A stretch of DNA of 58,981 bases from Athalassotoga sp049965695 (lineage in GTDB: Bacteria > Thermotogota > Thermotogae > Mesoaciditogales > Mesoaciditogaceae), in the NCBI RefSeq assembly GCF_049965695.1, contig NZ_JBMFWB010000013.1:1-58981 (forward strand). Reading direction: 5' to 3'. Both the position numbers and the translations under genes were made by a program. The notes under the pieces are model-generated. The model was not told where the DNA came from. It saw only the letters and a list, made by a program, of their open reading frames with translations, and made no database searches. Every line of letters starts with the position of its first letter. Position 1 is the stretch's first letter. This document shows, one piece after another, positions 33,118 through 43,493 of the stretch.

Positions 33118-34611
33118 ATGGATGAGATTAGATCTAACAAGATAAAAGAAAGTGAAGAAATAAGAAAATCCGGGATTAACCCTTATCCTTATTTTTTTGA
33201 TGTGAAGGAAAGGATATCACAGGTAAGAACGAATTTCGATCATCTTAAAAATGGAGAAAAAGATGAAAATGTTTCTTTTTCCATTGCCGGTCGTATTATG
33301 GCCGTAAGATATCAAGGAAAATCGATATTTTTCGTCATACAGGATTCAACAGATCAAATTCAGGGTTACCTCAACGTTTCCGTGGGGCAGGACAAATTCG
33401 ATTTTTTCAAAGATCACGTCAAAGTTGGAGATTTTGTCGGCATAAAAGGCTTTCCATTCAGATCTCACACCGGTGAATTGACTGCATTTGCGGCCGATTA
33501 TCAACTGCTGTCCAAAGCCATAAGAACTTTGCCGGAAAAATGGCACGGTCTTACGGATAAAGAAAAAATTTACCGTCAAAGATACGTCGACATGATAATG
33601 AACAGAGAATCTTTCGGCAGATTCAAAGCGAGATACGAAATAATACGTATGATAAGAGATTTCATGAATTCTGAAGGATTCATCGAAGTCGAAACGCCTG
33701 TGCTGCAATTTGTCACCGGAGGCGCCACGGCAAGGCCATTTATAACGCATGTAAATGCGCTTGATATAGACATGTACTTGAAGATCGCACATGAACTCTA
33801 CCTGAAAAGATACATAGTCGGCGGATTTGACGCGGTATACGAGATAGGAAAATGTTTCAGAAATGAAGGCATAGATTACAAGCATAATCCGGAATTCACG
33901 ATGATCGAATGTTACAAGGCTTACGTCGATTACAATTACATGATGGATTTGACGGAACGCCTTGTTTCTCATGTCATAGAAAAGATAAATGGCACCACGA
34001 AGATAGAATATCAGGGCAAAACCGTGGACTTCTCAAGACCATGGAAGAGAGTTAAGATGAGAGATTACATAAAAGCACATCTTGATGTTGATATACTTGA
34101 AGATTCGGATGATAAGATGATAAAAATTCTTAAGGCCCACGATGCTCTCCCAGAAATCATGGAAAAAGGCCATTACATAGAGAAATTGTGGGATCTCGTT
34201 GAAGACACCGTGGTAAATCCGACTTTCTTGCTTGAACATCCCGTCGAAATATCTCCCCTTGCGAAAAAGCACAGAGAAGATCCGAGAGTTACCGAAAGAT
34301 TTGAAGTTATAGTGCTCGGTAACGAACTCGCCAACGCTTTCAGTGAACTCAACGATCCGATAGATCAGAGAGAAAGGTTTGAAGCGCAGTCCGCTTTGAG
34401 GAACTCAGGCGACAAAGAGGCACAAATGATGGATTTTGATTTTCTTAGAGCGATAGAGTACGGTATGCCTCCAACGGGAGGGTTAGGGATAGGCATAGAC
34501 AGGCTTGTCATGTTCGCAACGAATGCCGCCACGATAAAGGATGTTATAGCATTTCCGCTTGTAAGACCTGAAAATTTCGATGAGAGCGGTATGGAGATCG
34601 GTGAAGAATGA
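33118..34611 (+). CDS. lysS: Lysyl-tRNA synthetase, class II
   Basis: LysS charges tRNA-Lys. The 497-residue protein has an N-terminal OB anticodon-binding domain (residues 50-150) and the class II core with motif 2 (YEIGKCFRNEGIDYKHNPEFTM) and motif 3 (GLGIGIDRLVMFATN). It is of normal length. It ends in a 4-base overlap with glmM. The tRNA it serves (CTT anticodon) is at 17888. A GGGGAGATCTG region precedes the ATG. Confidence 0.97.
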   Translation: MDEIRSNKIKESEEIRKSGINPYPYFFDVKERISQVRTNFDHLKNGEKDENVSFSIAGRIMAVRYQGKSIFFVIQDSTDQIQGYLNVSVGQDKFDFFKDHVKVGDFVGIKGFPFRSHTGELTAFAADYQLLSKAIRTLPEKWHGLTDKEKIYRQRYVDMIMNRESFGRFKARYEIIRMIRDFMNSEGFIEVETPVLQFVTGGATARPFITHVNALDIDMYLKIAHELYLKRYIVGGFDAVYEIGKCFRNEGIDYKHNPEFTMIECYKAYVDYNYMMDLTERLVSHVIEKINGTTKIEYQGKTVDFSRPWKRVKMRDYIKAHLDVDILEDSDDKMIKILKAHDALPEIMEKGHYIEKLWDLVEDTVVNPTFLLEHPVEISPLAKKHREDPRVTERFEVIVLGNELANAFSELNDPIDQRERFEAQSALRNSGDKEAQMMDFDFLRAIEYGMPPTGGLGIGIDRLVMFATNAATIKDVIAFPLVRPENFDESGMEIGEE

Positions 34612-35939
34612 AAAAATATTTTGGAACAGACGGCGTCAGAGGCATAGCAAATGAAGAATTAACCGCCGAACTCGCCTTTAAAATAGGCAAGTCTGCCTCT
34701 TACGTCCTTAAAATGCACAATCATCAATTCAAAGAAATACTCATAGCCCGAGACACAAGAATTTCAGGTGAGATGATAGAAAGCGCTTTAACATCATCTT
34801 TGCTCTCGATGGGGCTTAACGTGACGCTTTGTGGGATAATGCCGACGCCGACCCTTGCATGGCTTACCGGAAAACATGAAACCGTTGGCTTCATGGTAAG
34901 CGCAAGCCATAACCCATGGATGCACAACGGCATAAAGATATTTTCAAATGGATACAAATTACCCGACGATATAGAAGAAGAGATAGAGTGCAATCTTGAC
35001 AAAACTTCAAAAGCAGGACCGTCGGTTGGGAAAATAGTCAGAGTTGATATGCTTCCGTCTTACATCGAATGGATCGTTAAAAGATACAAAGACCTTGCCG
35101 GAGAAAGGCTCGCCTTCGATCTTGCCAACGGCGCTGCCATATCCACCGTTCCGTTGGTTGTCAAAGAAATCGGAATAAAAGCCACGATTTTCAACGATAA
35201 GCCTGACGGAAAAAACATAAACGAAAAATGCGGTGCACTTTACCTTGATTTCATGAAAGAAGCGATAAAAAATACCGATGCCGCTTATGGAATAGTCAAC
35301 GACGGCGATGCCGATAGATGCATGATGATAGGCAAGGACGGTCACACGATAGACGGAGACGATATCATAGTTGTGAATGCACTCAGCATGAAGAAAGAAG
35401 GAAGGCTAAAAAATAACACGGTCGTTGGAACGGTCATGACAAATCTTGCCATAGAAGAGTATCTTAAGAGAAACGAGATACAATTCTTAAGAACAAAAGT
35501 CGGAGACAGATATGTACTTGAAAAGATGATCGAGACCGGATCGAATATCGGTGGAGAACAATCAGGCCACGTCATATTCCTTGACCTTGAAACGACCGGA
35601 GACGGCCTTGTTACGGCACTTGAAAGTGTAAGAGCCTCAAAACTGATGAAGATAGATCTCAAAGGTTTTTCTCTTGGAATGAAGAGATACCATCAAATTC
35701 TGGAAAATGTCGAAGTTACCGATAAAGAATCGATCATGAACGATCATGAAGTTTTAGATTTCATTAAAAAAACACAAAGATACGAAAGTTTAAGAATTGT
35801 CCTGAGACCTTCGGGGACGGAACCGCTTATAAGAATAATGGTTGAAGGAAAAGACAAGGCGATAGTGAGAAAAGTCGTGGATGAGGCAAAAGAAATCATC
35901 GAAAGGGTGAAAGATTCTGGAAAAATTCATAAGAGTTAA
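34608..35939 (+). CDS. glmM: Phosphoglucosamine mutase
   Basis: GlmM interconverts glucosamine 6- and 1-phosphate on the way to UDP-GlcNAc and peptidoglycan. The 443-residue protein has the phosphoserine loop VSASHNPWMHNGIK with Ser in SASHN, the magnesium loop NDGDADRCM, the substrate loop GGEQSGHV and the phosphate-binding RPSGTEPLIRIMVEG. The ATG overlaps lysS by 4 bases. Its 3' end overlaps the uvrA start by about 23 bases. Confidence 0.96.
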   Translation: MKKYFGTDGVRGIANEELTAELAFKIGKSASYVLKMHNHQFKEILIARDTRISGEMIESALTSSLLSMGLNVTLCGIMPTPTLAWLTGKHETVGFMVSASHNPWMHNGIKIFSNGYKLPDDIEEEIECNLDKTSKAGPSVGKIVRVDMLPSYIEWIVKRYKDLAGERLAFDLANGAAISTVPLVVKEIGIKATIFNDKPDGKNINEKCGALYLDFMKEAIKNTDAAYGIVNDGDADRCMMIGKDGHTIDGDDIIVVNALSMKKEGRLKNNTVVGTVMTNLAIEEYLKRNEIQFLRTKVGDRYVLEKMIETGSNIGGEQSGHVIFLDLETTGDGLVTALESVRASKLMKIDLKGFSLGMKRYHQILENVEVTDKESIMNDHEVLDFIKKTQRYESLRIVLRPSGTEPLIRIMVEGKDKAIVRKVVDEAKEIIERVKDSGKIHKS

Positions 35940-38694
35940 AGGTGCACGCGTTCATAACCTTAAAAATGTGGACGTAGAGATGCCAAGAAATGCACTTGTT
36001 GTTTTTACTGGCCCATCAGGATCGGGAAAGTCTTCCCTTGCCTTTGATACGATTCATGCCGAAGGGCAAAGAAGATATCTCGAATCTCTTTCCGCTTACG
36101 CAAGGCAATTTCTCGGAGAACTTAAACATCCGGATGTAGATGAAATAGATGGATTATCACCTGTCATCGCGATAGATCAAAAAAGCGTTTCTCATAACCC
36201 GAGGTCAACTGTGGGGACCGTTACAGAAATAAACGATTATTTAAGATTGCTTTTCGCGAGACTTGGAATACCGCATTGCGTAAAATGCGGAAGAACTCTT
36301 GAAAAGCAAAGTATAGACGAAATTATAGAAAGAATTGAAAAGAATTACAAGTCAACAACGAGAATAGCCATTTTAGCCCCGCTTACGACAGAAAAAAAAG
36401 GAGAGTACAAATCGCTTTTCGATTACCTCAAAAGGCGTGGCTTTTTGAGGGTAAACATCGATGGCAAAGATTATTCGCTCGAAGAAGAGATAAAGGTTGA
36501 AAAACAGGTAAGACACACTATAAAGTTGATCGTTGACAGGTTAAAAGTCAACGACGAAAATCATCAAAGACTCGTTGAATCTGTCGAAATTGCCTTAAAA
36601 GAAGCGGATGGAAAGGTAGAAGTGCTTAATTACGAAAACAACGAGATCGAATATTTCAGTGAAAAACTCGCATGTCCGGTTTGCGGAATAAGTTTTCCCG
36701 AGATAAGTCCGAAACTTTTCTCATTCAACTCTCCTTACGGTGCCTGTCCTGTATGCGCCGGAATAGGTTACACGATAGAAGTTGGGGATGAACTCGTCAT
36801 CGATCCGTCAAAAACCGTAAGAGATGGCGGCATAATACCTTACAAAAGCGGAAAAGCCTTTGTGGTCGATCTGATAGAAGAAATGGTTAAAAAAATGGGC
36901 GGGAATCCTGATAAACCAATCGGAGAACTCAGCCCAAAAATTCAAAATGCCATACTCAAAGGAGGGCCTGGTTTTAAAGGCCTTGAAGATCATCTCATGG
37001 ACAGATTCAGATATTCCGACTCGGAAGAGGTTAAGGAATGGATAGAAAAAAATTTTCTCGTTCAAAAAACATGTTCCGTTTGCAACGGTAAAAGACTGAG
37101 ACCGGAATCTTTAGCCGTCACTTTTAAAGACAAAAACATCGCGGAAATTTCTGACATGACGGTCAGCGCATCTTACGAGTTTTTCAACACGATTTCCATG
37201 ACCCCGAAAGAAGAATCGATATCGAGAGAGATACTCATTGAAATAAAAAGAAGGCTCAAATTTCTCATAGACGTAGGCCTTGATTATCTCACACTTTCAA
37301 GGGCCGCTTCTACGTTATCCGGAGGAGAATCTCAAAGGATAAAAATCGCAACGCAATTAGGCTCCCGGCTTGTCGGTGTGCTTTACATACTTGACGAGCC
37401 AACGATCGGACTTCATCAAAGAGATACGGACAGATTGATAAAAATGCTCGAAAATCTTAGAGATCTGGGTAATACCGTGATAGTCGTTGAACACGACGAG
37501 CAGGTCATAAGATCGGGGGATTTTGTCGTTGACATAGGGCCTGGAGCGGGAGAAAACGGAGGAAAAGTACTTTACGCCGGAGATGTGACAGGGTTAATTT
37601 CTGCCGATACCCTGACGGGAAAATACTTAAGCAAAAGATTGACGATTCAAACGCCATCGACAAGAAGAAAAAGTTCTGAATTCTTAACGATAAAAGGCGT
37701 CAAACATAACAACCTTAAATCAATAGACGTGAAGATCCCGCTTGGCACTTTCACCTGCGTCACAGGTGTTTCGGGATCTGGAAAATCATCTCTCGTAATG
37801 GAAACGCTTTATCCCGTTTTGACAAACAAAATATACAGAACCCATCTGCCTTACGGAGAGCATGAATCGATAGATGGAGTTGAAAAGATAGACAAAGTCA
37901 TCCTTGTGGATCAAAGCCCAATAGGGAGGACTCCGCGATCCAATCCCGTAACTTACACGAAGGCTTTTGATGGCATACGGGAATTGTTCGCCATGGCTGA
38001 AGAGGCAAGAATAAGAGGATACACGCCCGGCAGATTCAGTTTTAACGTAAAAGGCGGAAGATGCGAAGCATGTGCGGGCCAGGGTGTTGTGAAAGTTGAG
38101 ATGAACTTCATGCCGGATGTTTACATAGAATGCGACGTGTGCGGAGGCAAAAGATACAACAAAGAAACTTTGGAAGTTAAGTACAAAGGAAAAGATATAA
38201 GCGAAATCCTCGATATGTCGGTAGACGAAGCGGTCGAATTTTTCTCCGGAATACCAAAAATAGTCTCACCACTTAAAGCACTTCAGGATGTCGGACTCGG
38301 ATACATAAAATTGGGACAACCCGCAACGACGCTTTCTGGAGGAGAGGCCCAAAGGGTCAAACTTTCGTCAGAATTGAAAAAAACATCGACGGGTAAGACC
38401 ATGTACATTCTTGACGAACCAACGACAGGTTTGCATTTTCATGATGTCAAGAAACTGATAGATGTGCTTCAAAAACTTGTGGATAAAGGAAATACGGTCG
38501 TCGTCGTCGAGCACAACCTTGATGTCATAAAGAACGCGGATTACATAATAGATCTTGGACCAGACGGCGGCGAAAGGGGCGGACACATAATTGCCCAGGG
38601 AACCCCGGAAGAGATAGCAAATTCAAAAAATTCTTACACCGGTGTGTATTTAAAACAAATTTTGAACGGAACGACGGAAATGGCGGGATGCTGA
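35917..38694 (+). CDS. uvrA: UvrA excinuclease subunit, probable CTG or ATT start
   Basis: UvrA recognises DNA damage in nucleotide excision repair. The sequence has both ABC modules (GPSGSGKSSLAFDTIHAEGQ, then GVSGSGKSSLVMETLYPVL), two signature motifs LSGGESQRI and LSGGEAQRV, and zinc knuckles CVKCG, CPVCG, CPVCAG and CEACAGQG with CDVCGGKR. The conserved N-terminal strand EKFIRVKGARVHNLKN lies upstream of the first ATG/GTG codon and has no canonical start in frame: the stop TGA at 35908-35910 is followed by AAG ATT CTG GAA. AAAGGG (35902-35907) sits 6 bases before the ATT and 9 before the CTG. A rare start is therefore likely; a GTG at 35968 would remove the conserved strand. Confidence 0.93.
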   Translation: MEKFIRVKGARVHNLKNVDVEMPRNALVVFTGPSGSGKSSLAFDTIHAEGQRRYLESLSAYARQFLGELKHPDVDEIDGLSPVIAIDQKSVSHNPRSTVGTVTEINDYLRLLFARLGIPHCVKCGRTLEKQSIDEIIERIEKNYKSTTRIAILAPLTTEKKGEYKSLFDYLKRRGFLRVNIDGKDYSLEEEIKVEKQVRHTIKLIVDRLKVNDENHQRLVESVEIALKEADGKVEVLNYENNEIEYFSEKLACPVCGISFPEISPKLFSFNSPYGACPVCAGIGYTIEVGDELVIDPSKTVRDGGIIPYKSGKAFVVDLIEEMVKKMGGNPDKPIGELSPKIQNAILKGGPGFKGLEDHLMDRFRYSDSEEVKEWIEKNFLVQKTCSVCNGKRLRPESLAVTFKDKNIAEISDMTVSASYEFFNTISMTPKEESISREILIEIKRRLKFLIDVGLDYLTLSRAASTLSGGESQRIKIATQLGSRLVGVLYILDEPTIGLHQRDTDRLIKMLENLRDLGNTVIVVEHDEQVIRSGDFVVDIGPGAGENGGKVLYAGDVTGLISADTLTGKYLSKRLTIQTPSTRRKSSEFLTIKGVKHNNLKSIDVKIPLGTFTCVTGVSGSGKSSLVMETLYPVLTNKIYRTHLPYGEHESIDGVEKIDKVILVDQSPIGRTPRSNPVTYTKAFDGIRELFAMAEEARIRGYTPGRFSFNVKGGRCEACAGQGVVKVEMNFMPDVYIECDVCGGKRYNKETLEVKYKGKDISEILDMSVDEAVEFFSGIPKIVSPLKALQDVGLGYIKLGQPATTLSGGEAQRVKLSSELKKTSTGKTMYILDEPTTGLHFHDVKKLIDVLQKLVDKGNTVVVVEHNLDVIKNADYIIDLGPDGGERGGHIIAQGTPEEIANSKNSYTGVYLKQILNGTTEMAGC

Positions 38695-40323
38695 TTGCAT
38701 TTAAAATCTTTGATAAGAGAAAAAATTTCCAAAAAATACTTTGATCTTTTCGGATCCGATCCTGTTGAATTCACGGTGGAAATATCGCCGCCGAATTTCG
38801 GTGATTATTCGACAAATGTCGCGATGGTATGCGCGAAAAGCACCAAAACATCTCCGAGAAAAATAGGTGAAAAACTCATTGAAGCCTTTAAACAGGATCC
38901 AGACTTTGAAAATGTCGAAATGGCCGGGCCGGGATTTTTGAATTTTAAACTTTCAAAGGCACTTTACAGAAACGTAGCCGAAAGATACTCAAAATCAGTT
39001 GAAATGCCAAAAGTAAAACCGCAAAAAATACAATTTGAATTTGTAAGCGCAAATCCTACCGGTCCTCTCACCGTTGGCCATGGCAGACAGGCCATCATCG
39101 GTGATATACTCTCGAGATTGAACAGTGCCATTGGAAACAACGTTACAAGGGAGTATTACTTCAACGATGCAGGACGGCAGATGAAGATGTTAGGCCATTC
39201 AACATGGATAAGGTACAACGAACTTTACGGCAAAAAAATGGCATTCGAAGAGGACGATTACGTCGCGGATTACCTCGTCGATATAGCAAAATCGATATCG
39301 GACAAGTATGGCGATGAATATGTAGGCATATGGAACGATGAAGTGCAATCTTTTTTCACCTCTTACGCAAGCAATGAAATATTTGAATGGATAAAGCGTA
39401 CCCTTGATAAATTGCGCGTCCCTTTTGACGTTTACTTCAGCGAACAAACGCTTTACAAGACAGGCCTCACAGATGAAGCAATGAAAATTCTCAAAGAAAA
39501 AGGATACATTTACGAAAAGGAAGATTCAACGTGGTTTGCGGTGTCAAAAATTTTTCCGGCCGAAGATGACAGAGTCATAATAAGAAAAAACGGCGATCCG
39601 ACTTATTTTTTCTCTGACATAGCCTACATGTTAGATAAATACAGGCGTGGATTTGAAAAAGTTTATTACATATGGGGCGCCGATCATCACGGTTACATTC
39701 CAAGAATGATGGCCGTTTCAAAGGCTTTGGGAATACCCGATGGATTTTTCAACGTGATCCTTCATCAATTTGTCACGCTTAAAAGCGGAGAAGAGACGGT
39801 GAGAATGTCAAAAAGGCATGGAGAATTCGTGACTTTGGAAGATCTCATGGATACCGTCGGAGTCGATGCGACAAGATACTTTTTCGCGATGATGGATCCC
39901 GATACAACGCTTGTCTTCGATGTTGACCTTGCGAAATCAAAAAGAATGGATAATCCTGTTTATTACGTTCAATACGCTCATGCAAGGATATCCAGTTTGA
40001 TGAAAAACGCTAAAGAAAAAGGGATAGAATACGAAGGAGCGTCTCTTGAAACCATCTCAAAAGATGAAGAAATACTCGTGAGAGAACTGGATGAATTTCA
40101 GGATGTCGTGATTACCGCCGTAAATCAGCAAAAGCCACAAAAACTTTGTAATTACGCGTATGCGCTTTCTGAAAAATTTCATTCTTATTACACGGATCAC
40201 AGGATAGTCGATCCTGAAAATATGGAATTATCCAAAGATCGATTGAAACTTTGTGCGTGCGTTAAAAATGTGCTTGAAATTACACTTTCGATCATCGGTG
40301 TAAGTGCACCGGAAGAAATGTAG
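38695..40323 (+). CDS. argS: Arginyl-tRNA synthetase
   Basis: ArgS charges tRNA-Arg. The 542-residue protein has the N-terminal ArgS domain (FTVEISPPNFGDYSTNVAM), the class I HIGH-equivalent (FVSANPTGPLTVGHGRQAII), the WGADHHGY helix and a KMSKS-equivalent VRMSKRHGEFV, then a C-terminal DALR anticodon domain. The TTG start directly follows the uvrA stop TGA. No ribosome site is obvious, so translation may depend on uvrA translation. Length is at the short end of the family. Confidence 0.95.
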   Translation: MHLKSLIREKISKKYFDLFGSDPVEFTVEISPPNFGDYSTNVAMVCAKSTKTSPRKIGEKLIEAFKQDPDFENVEMAGPGFLNFKLSKALYRNVAERYSKSVEMPKVKPQKIQFEFVSANPTGPLTVGHGRQAIIGDILSRLNSAIGNNVTREYYFNDAGRQMKMLGHSTWIRYNELYGKKMAFEEDDYVADYLVDIAKSISDKYGDEYVGIWNDEVQSFFTSYASNEIFEWIKRTLDKLRVPFDVYFSEQTLYKTGLTDEAMKILKEKGYIYEKEDSTWFAVSKIFPAEDDRVIIRKNGDPTYFFSDIAYMLDKYRRGFEKVYYIWGADHHGYIPRMMAVSKALGIPDGFFNVILHQFVTLKSGEETVRMSKRHGEFVTLEDLMDTVGVDATRYFFAMMDPDTTLVFDVDLAKSKRMDNPVYYVQYAHARISSLMKNAKEKGIEYEGASLETISKDEEILVRELDEFQDVVITAVNQQKPQKLCNYAYALSEKFHSYYTDHRIVDPENMELSKDRLKLCACVKNVLEITLSIIGVSAPEEM

Positions 40324-40336
40324 GAGGTTTGACAAG

Positions 40337-42625
40337 ATGAAAAAGTATCTCGTTTTGTTCGTGTTGATTATCTCTGTATCGGTGATTTCATTTTCACAGA
40401 CGCAAACGATATCATTTTTAAAAATTGAGGGAAATACAAGCCTTGCGACTTCGATCATAACGTCAAAATTATCGAATGCCGTCAAAATAGGACAACCTTT
40501 GAATACCGCCGCGCTTTATCAGGCACTGCAATCGCTCTACGAAACAGGATACTTTTCTTACATAGAACCAAAGATAGAATACTCTCCGATAGGTCCTGGC
40601 CTTGTAATTGTACTTACCGAAAATCCGGTGATCAAATCCGTTGATGTGAAAATAAACGGTCCTGATCTTGTGAATTTAGACGATGTGAAAAAGGCCATAA
40701 CCGTTAAAGCAAGTAGCGTGCTTAACCTTGTGGAACTTAAAAATTCCTTTCAAAACATTATGAATCTTTACACAAATGCCGGATACCTTGCAAACATAAT
40801 TGGGATACAGACAAACATAGTCCAAAGCGGAAACGCGATCACGGTACCGGATAACGCACTTGTCATAACTGTAAATGAATATGCCGTATGGAATCTTAAA
40901 CTTACAGGCGATTACGGTAATTTAACCGTTGACCAGATATTGAAAAGCACCGGACTGTTCACGATGAAAAATTACGAATCGATGAATCCCATTCAGAAAT
41001 TTTTTGCAGACTCAAAGAATGCATACCTCAAATTTTCAACCGTTCAGGATTTTCAAGCCAAACTCTTCCAGATGGGATATTTTTCTCCTGAAACTACTCT
41101 TGGCTTCGCAACCGCAACCGATGTCGCATCCACTTTCAAATCACCGGTTATGGATCTCGTCGTTAACGCAAAACTTGCGAAAGTTGTGCAATCCGGATTG
41201 CCGGTTACAGGATATTATTTTACGGGGGTCAAAGAGGTAGACCCGGCCAAACTCGCGGAATATGCGGGTATAACCGCGCCTGCGACTACTAACAATTTTA
41301 CCCAACTTGAACAACTGGCAAGGATAAACGCCTATTACCAAAATAAAGGATTTTTGTTGACTTCTGCCGAAGTCGTGTATCACAAATTCGAAACGATGAA
41401 AGGCGGATTTTTAGAGTATAAGATAACGGAAAGGCATATAGGCAAGATAGAAGTATCCGGAAACACAAAGACAAAAACTTATCTCATAATGCGTGAACTT
41501 GCTTTTAAAACTGGCGATCCCGTTACAACCCAAAGCCTTGTCCAAACTTACAACAACCTTAGAAATACACAATTTTTCTCGAATGTATCCATCACACCGT
41601 CGCTTCCTTCAACGGATTCGACAACGGTAAACATGATGATAAGCGTTACCGAAAATGACAAGCCCAGACAAATTGGCGCATCGTTGTCGATAGGTCAGCC
41701 CGGACAGGGTCAGCCATGGTATGAAGGCATAACCGGCAGCGGAAATGTGAGCGTCGTCAATCTGAGCGGAATTGGAGACACTTTGTCAGGTCAGGTTACA
41801 CTCGGGGTCAATCCTACGGCAAACATAACTTACGGAATCATATTCCCTCTCAATTTGCCCATGAATTTCACATCAAGCATATATTACAACACAGTCCAGC
41901 CATTTGTGGTAACCAATGGTCAGACCCTGTATTACAACGAAACTGAATACGGTGTCTCTGCAAGTATCGGTTATCAGCCGGATGTTTACACATCGTACAA
42001 CATCGGAGGAAATTTTTACTTTTTCAACAAAAGTCAGGGTTCAACACCGATTTCCGCCGCTTTGATGGGTGCCGCAACCGGTACATGCAGATCTGTCACA
42101 CTTTCTTACAATTATGCCAACGTCGATAACGTACTCTTAACAACCAACGGTGTAAAATTCGGTGGCAGTCTTTCTTACGCGGGATTTGGCGGTCAGGAAA
42201 ATTACCTTCAAGGGTACGTGAGCGCATCTGGATATTTACCTATTGTGCCGAATCTTGCCGTTGCCGGCAGAGTTTTGATAGGTGACGGATATGGAACTGA
42301 TTTCTACGTCGGCGGTCCGACGACCGTGAGAGGATGGAATCAAGAAGGTGGCCTTCAGGAATTCGTTTCAAATCTTGAACTGAGATACGTCATGAATTCT
42401 CAGGATGTCCCGATGATGTTGACGGCTTTTTATGATTTCGGAGGGGCCGGTGATCAACTTTTGACTTACGGAAACATTCAGAATCAATTCATGAATTCGG
42501 TAGGAGTCGGCATAAGTTTTGAAATACCTTATCTGGGAGTTCTAAGGTTTGATTTCCCGTTTAAAGTTTCTAACGGGACATTCCAATATTCAGGAATTTC
42601 TTTTGGAGTGGGAGAGATGTTTTAA
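40337..42625 (+). CDS. bamA: BamA/Omp85 outer membrane protein
   Basis: Omp85 proteins insert beta-barrels into the outer membrane. The 762-residue protein has a signal peptide (about residues 1-20, ending SFSQTQ), POTRA-type repeats (SFLKIEGNTSLATSIITSKL and KIEVSGNTKTKTYLIMRELAFKTGDP), and a C-terminal barrel domain with VGGPTTVRGWNQEGGL and a terminal phenylalanine, FGVGEMF. This supports an outer membrane even though Thermotogota have a toga. The ATG at 40337 is chosen because AGGAGG precedes it by 9 bases and the signal peptide begins there, not at the frame start 40304. It lies between argS and rsmH. Confidence 0.92.
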   Translation: MKKYLVLFVLIISVSVISFSQTQTISFLKIEGNTSLATSIITSKLSNAVKIGQPLNTAALYQALQSLYETGYFSYIEPKIEYSPIGPGLVIVLTENPVIKSVDVKINGPDLVNLDDVKKAITVKASSVLNLVELKNSFQNIMNLYTNAGYLANIIGIQTNIVQSGNAITVPDNALVITVNEYAVWNLKLTGDYGNLTVDQILKSTGLFTMKNYESMNPIQKFFADSKNAYLKFSTVQDFQAKLFQMGYFSPETTLGFATATDVASTFKSPVMDLVVNAKLAKVVQSGLPVTGYYFTGVKEVDPAKLAEYAGITAPATTNNFTQLEQLARINAYYQNKGFLLTSAEVVYHKFETMKGGFLEYKITERHIGKIEVSGNTKTKTYLIMRELAFKTGDPVTTQSLVQTYNNLRNTQFFSNVSITPSLPSTDSTTVNMMISVTENDKPRQIGASLSIGQPGQGQPWYEGITGSGNVSVVNLSGIGDTLSGQVTLGVNPTANITYGIIFPLNLPMNFTSSIYYNTVQPFVVTNGQTLYYNETEYGVSASIGYQPDVYTSYNIGGNFYFFNKSQGSTPISAALMGAATGTCRSVTLSYNYANVDNVLLTTNGVKFGGSLSYAGFGGQENYLQGYVSASGYLPIVPNLAVAGRVLIGDGYGTDFYVGGPTTVRGWNQEGGLQEFVSNLELRYVMNSQDVPMMLTAFYDFGGAGDQLLTYGNIQNQFMNSVGVGISFEIPYLGVLRFDFPFKVSNGTFQYSGISFGVGEMF

Positions 42626-42627
42626 TA

Positions 42628-43488
42628 TTGCAACATACAAGCGTACTTTTGAAAGAAGTTGTAAACGGTTTTGAAAACCTTCAAAATGGAGGAATATGCG
42701 TTGATTGTACCATCGGAGGCGGCGGCCATACCGAAGGGTTGATCTTAAAATATCCTAACATATCTGTGATAGGAATAGACAGAGATCCACAGGCAATAAA
42801 AATCGCCGGTGAGAACCTTTCCCGTTTCGGGATGCGTGTGAGAATTTTTCAACGAAGTTTTTCGGATCTCGATGATCTGCTCGATGGTCTTGGAATAGAA
42901 AAAGTTGATGCCATTCTTGCCGATCTTGGACTCTCATCTTTTCAAATAGATGAAACGGAAAGGGGCTTTTCTTTCAAGAAAGCAGGTCCTCTGGATATGA
43001 GAATGGGGCTTAACGGCAAGAGTGCTTTAGATGTCGTGAATAATTACAGTGCTGAAGAAATTGAACGTGTGATACGTGATTTTTCTGAAGAACGTTTTGC
43101 AAAAAGCATAGCAAGTAGTATAATCAAGAAAAGGCCTATTATGACAACTGATGAACTTGTAAAAGCGATCTTTTCATCTCTTCCGTCTTACGCAAAAAAA
43201 GACTGGAAAAAAATTGTCACACGCGTTTTTCAAGCGATCAGAATAGAAGTTAACGATGAACTTGTGAACCTTGAAAAATTGCTTGAAATTTCAAAGAGAA
43301 GACTTAAAAAGGGCGGAAGGATTGCCATTATTTCTTTTCATTCTCTTGAAGACAGAATTGTAAAGTACGCTTTTAAAGAAAAAGAATTCATGCCGATCAC
43401 AAAAAAGCCTTTGATTCCCGGTAACGACGAGATTAATTCAAACACAAGATCAAGAAGTGCGAAATTGAGAATCTCAGAAAGGGTGTGA
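42628..43488 (+). CDS. rsmH: 16S rRNA m4C1402 methyltransferase RsmH
   Basis: RsmH methylates C1402 of 16S rRNA and usually opens the division and cell wall cluster. The 286-residue protein has VDCTIGGGGHTEGLI, the SAM-binding VIGIDRDPQAI, DAILADLGLSSFQID, RGFSFKKAGPLDMRM and the end FHSLEDRIVKYAFKEKEF. The start is a TTG just after the bamA stop without a clear ribosome site. It overlaps the next small gene by a few bases. The order rsmH, short membrane protein, PBP resembles the start of a dcw cluster. Confidence 0.95.
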   Translation: MQHTSVLLKEVVNGFENLQNGGICVDCTIGGGGHTEGLILKYPNISVIGIDRDPQAIKIAGENLSRFGMRVRIFQRSFSDLDDLLDGLGIEKVDAILADLGLSSFQIDETERGFSFKKAGPLDMRMGLNGKSALDVVNNYSAEEIERVIRDFSEERFAKSIASSIIKKRPIMTTDELVKAIFSSLPSYAKKDWKKIVTRVFQAIRIEVNDELVNLEKLLEISKRRLKKGGRIAIISFHSLEDRIVKYAFKEKEFMPITKKPLIPGNDEINSNTRSRSAKLRISERV

Positions 43489-43493
43489 GAGTT

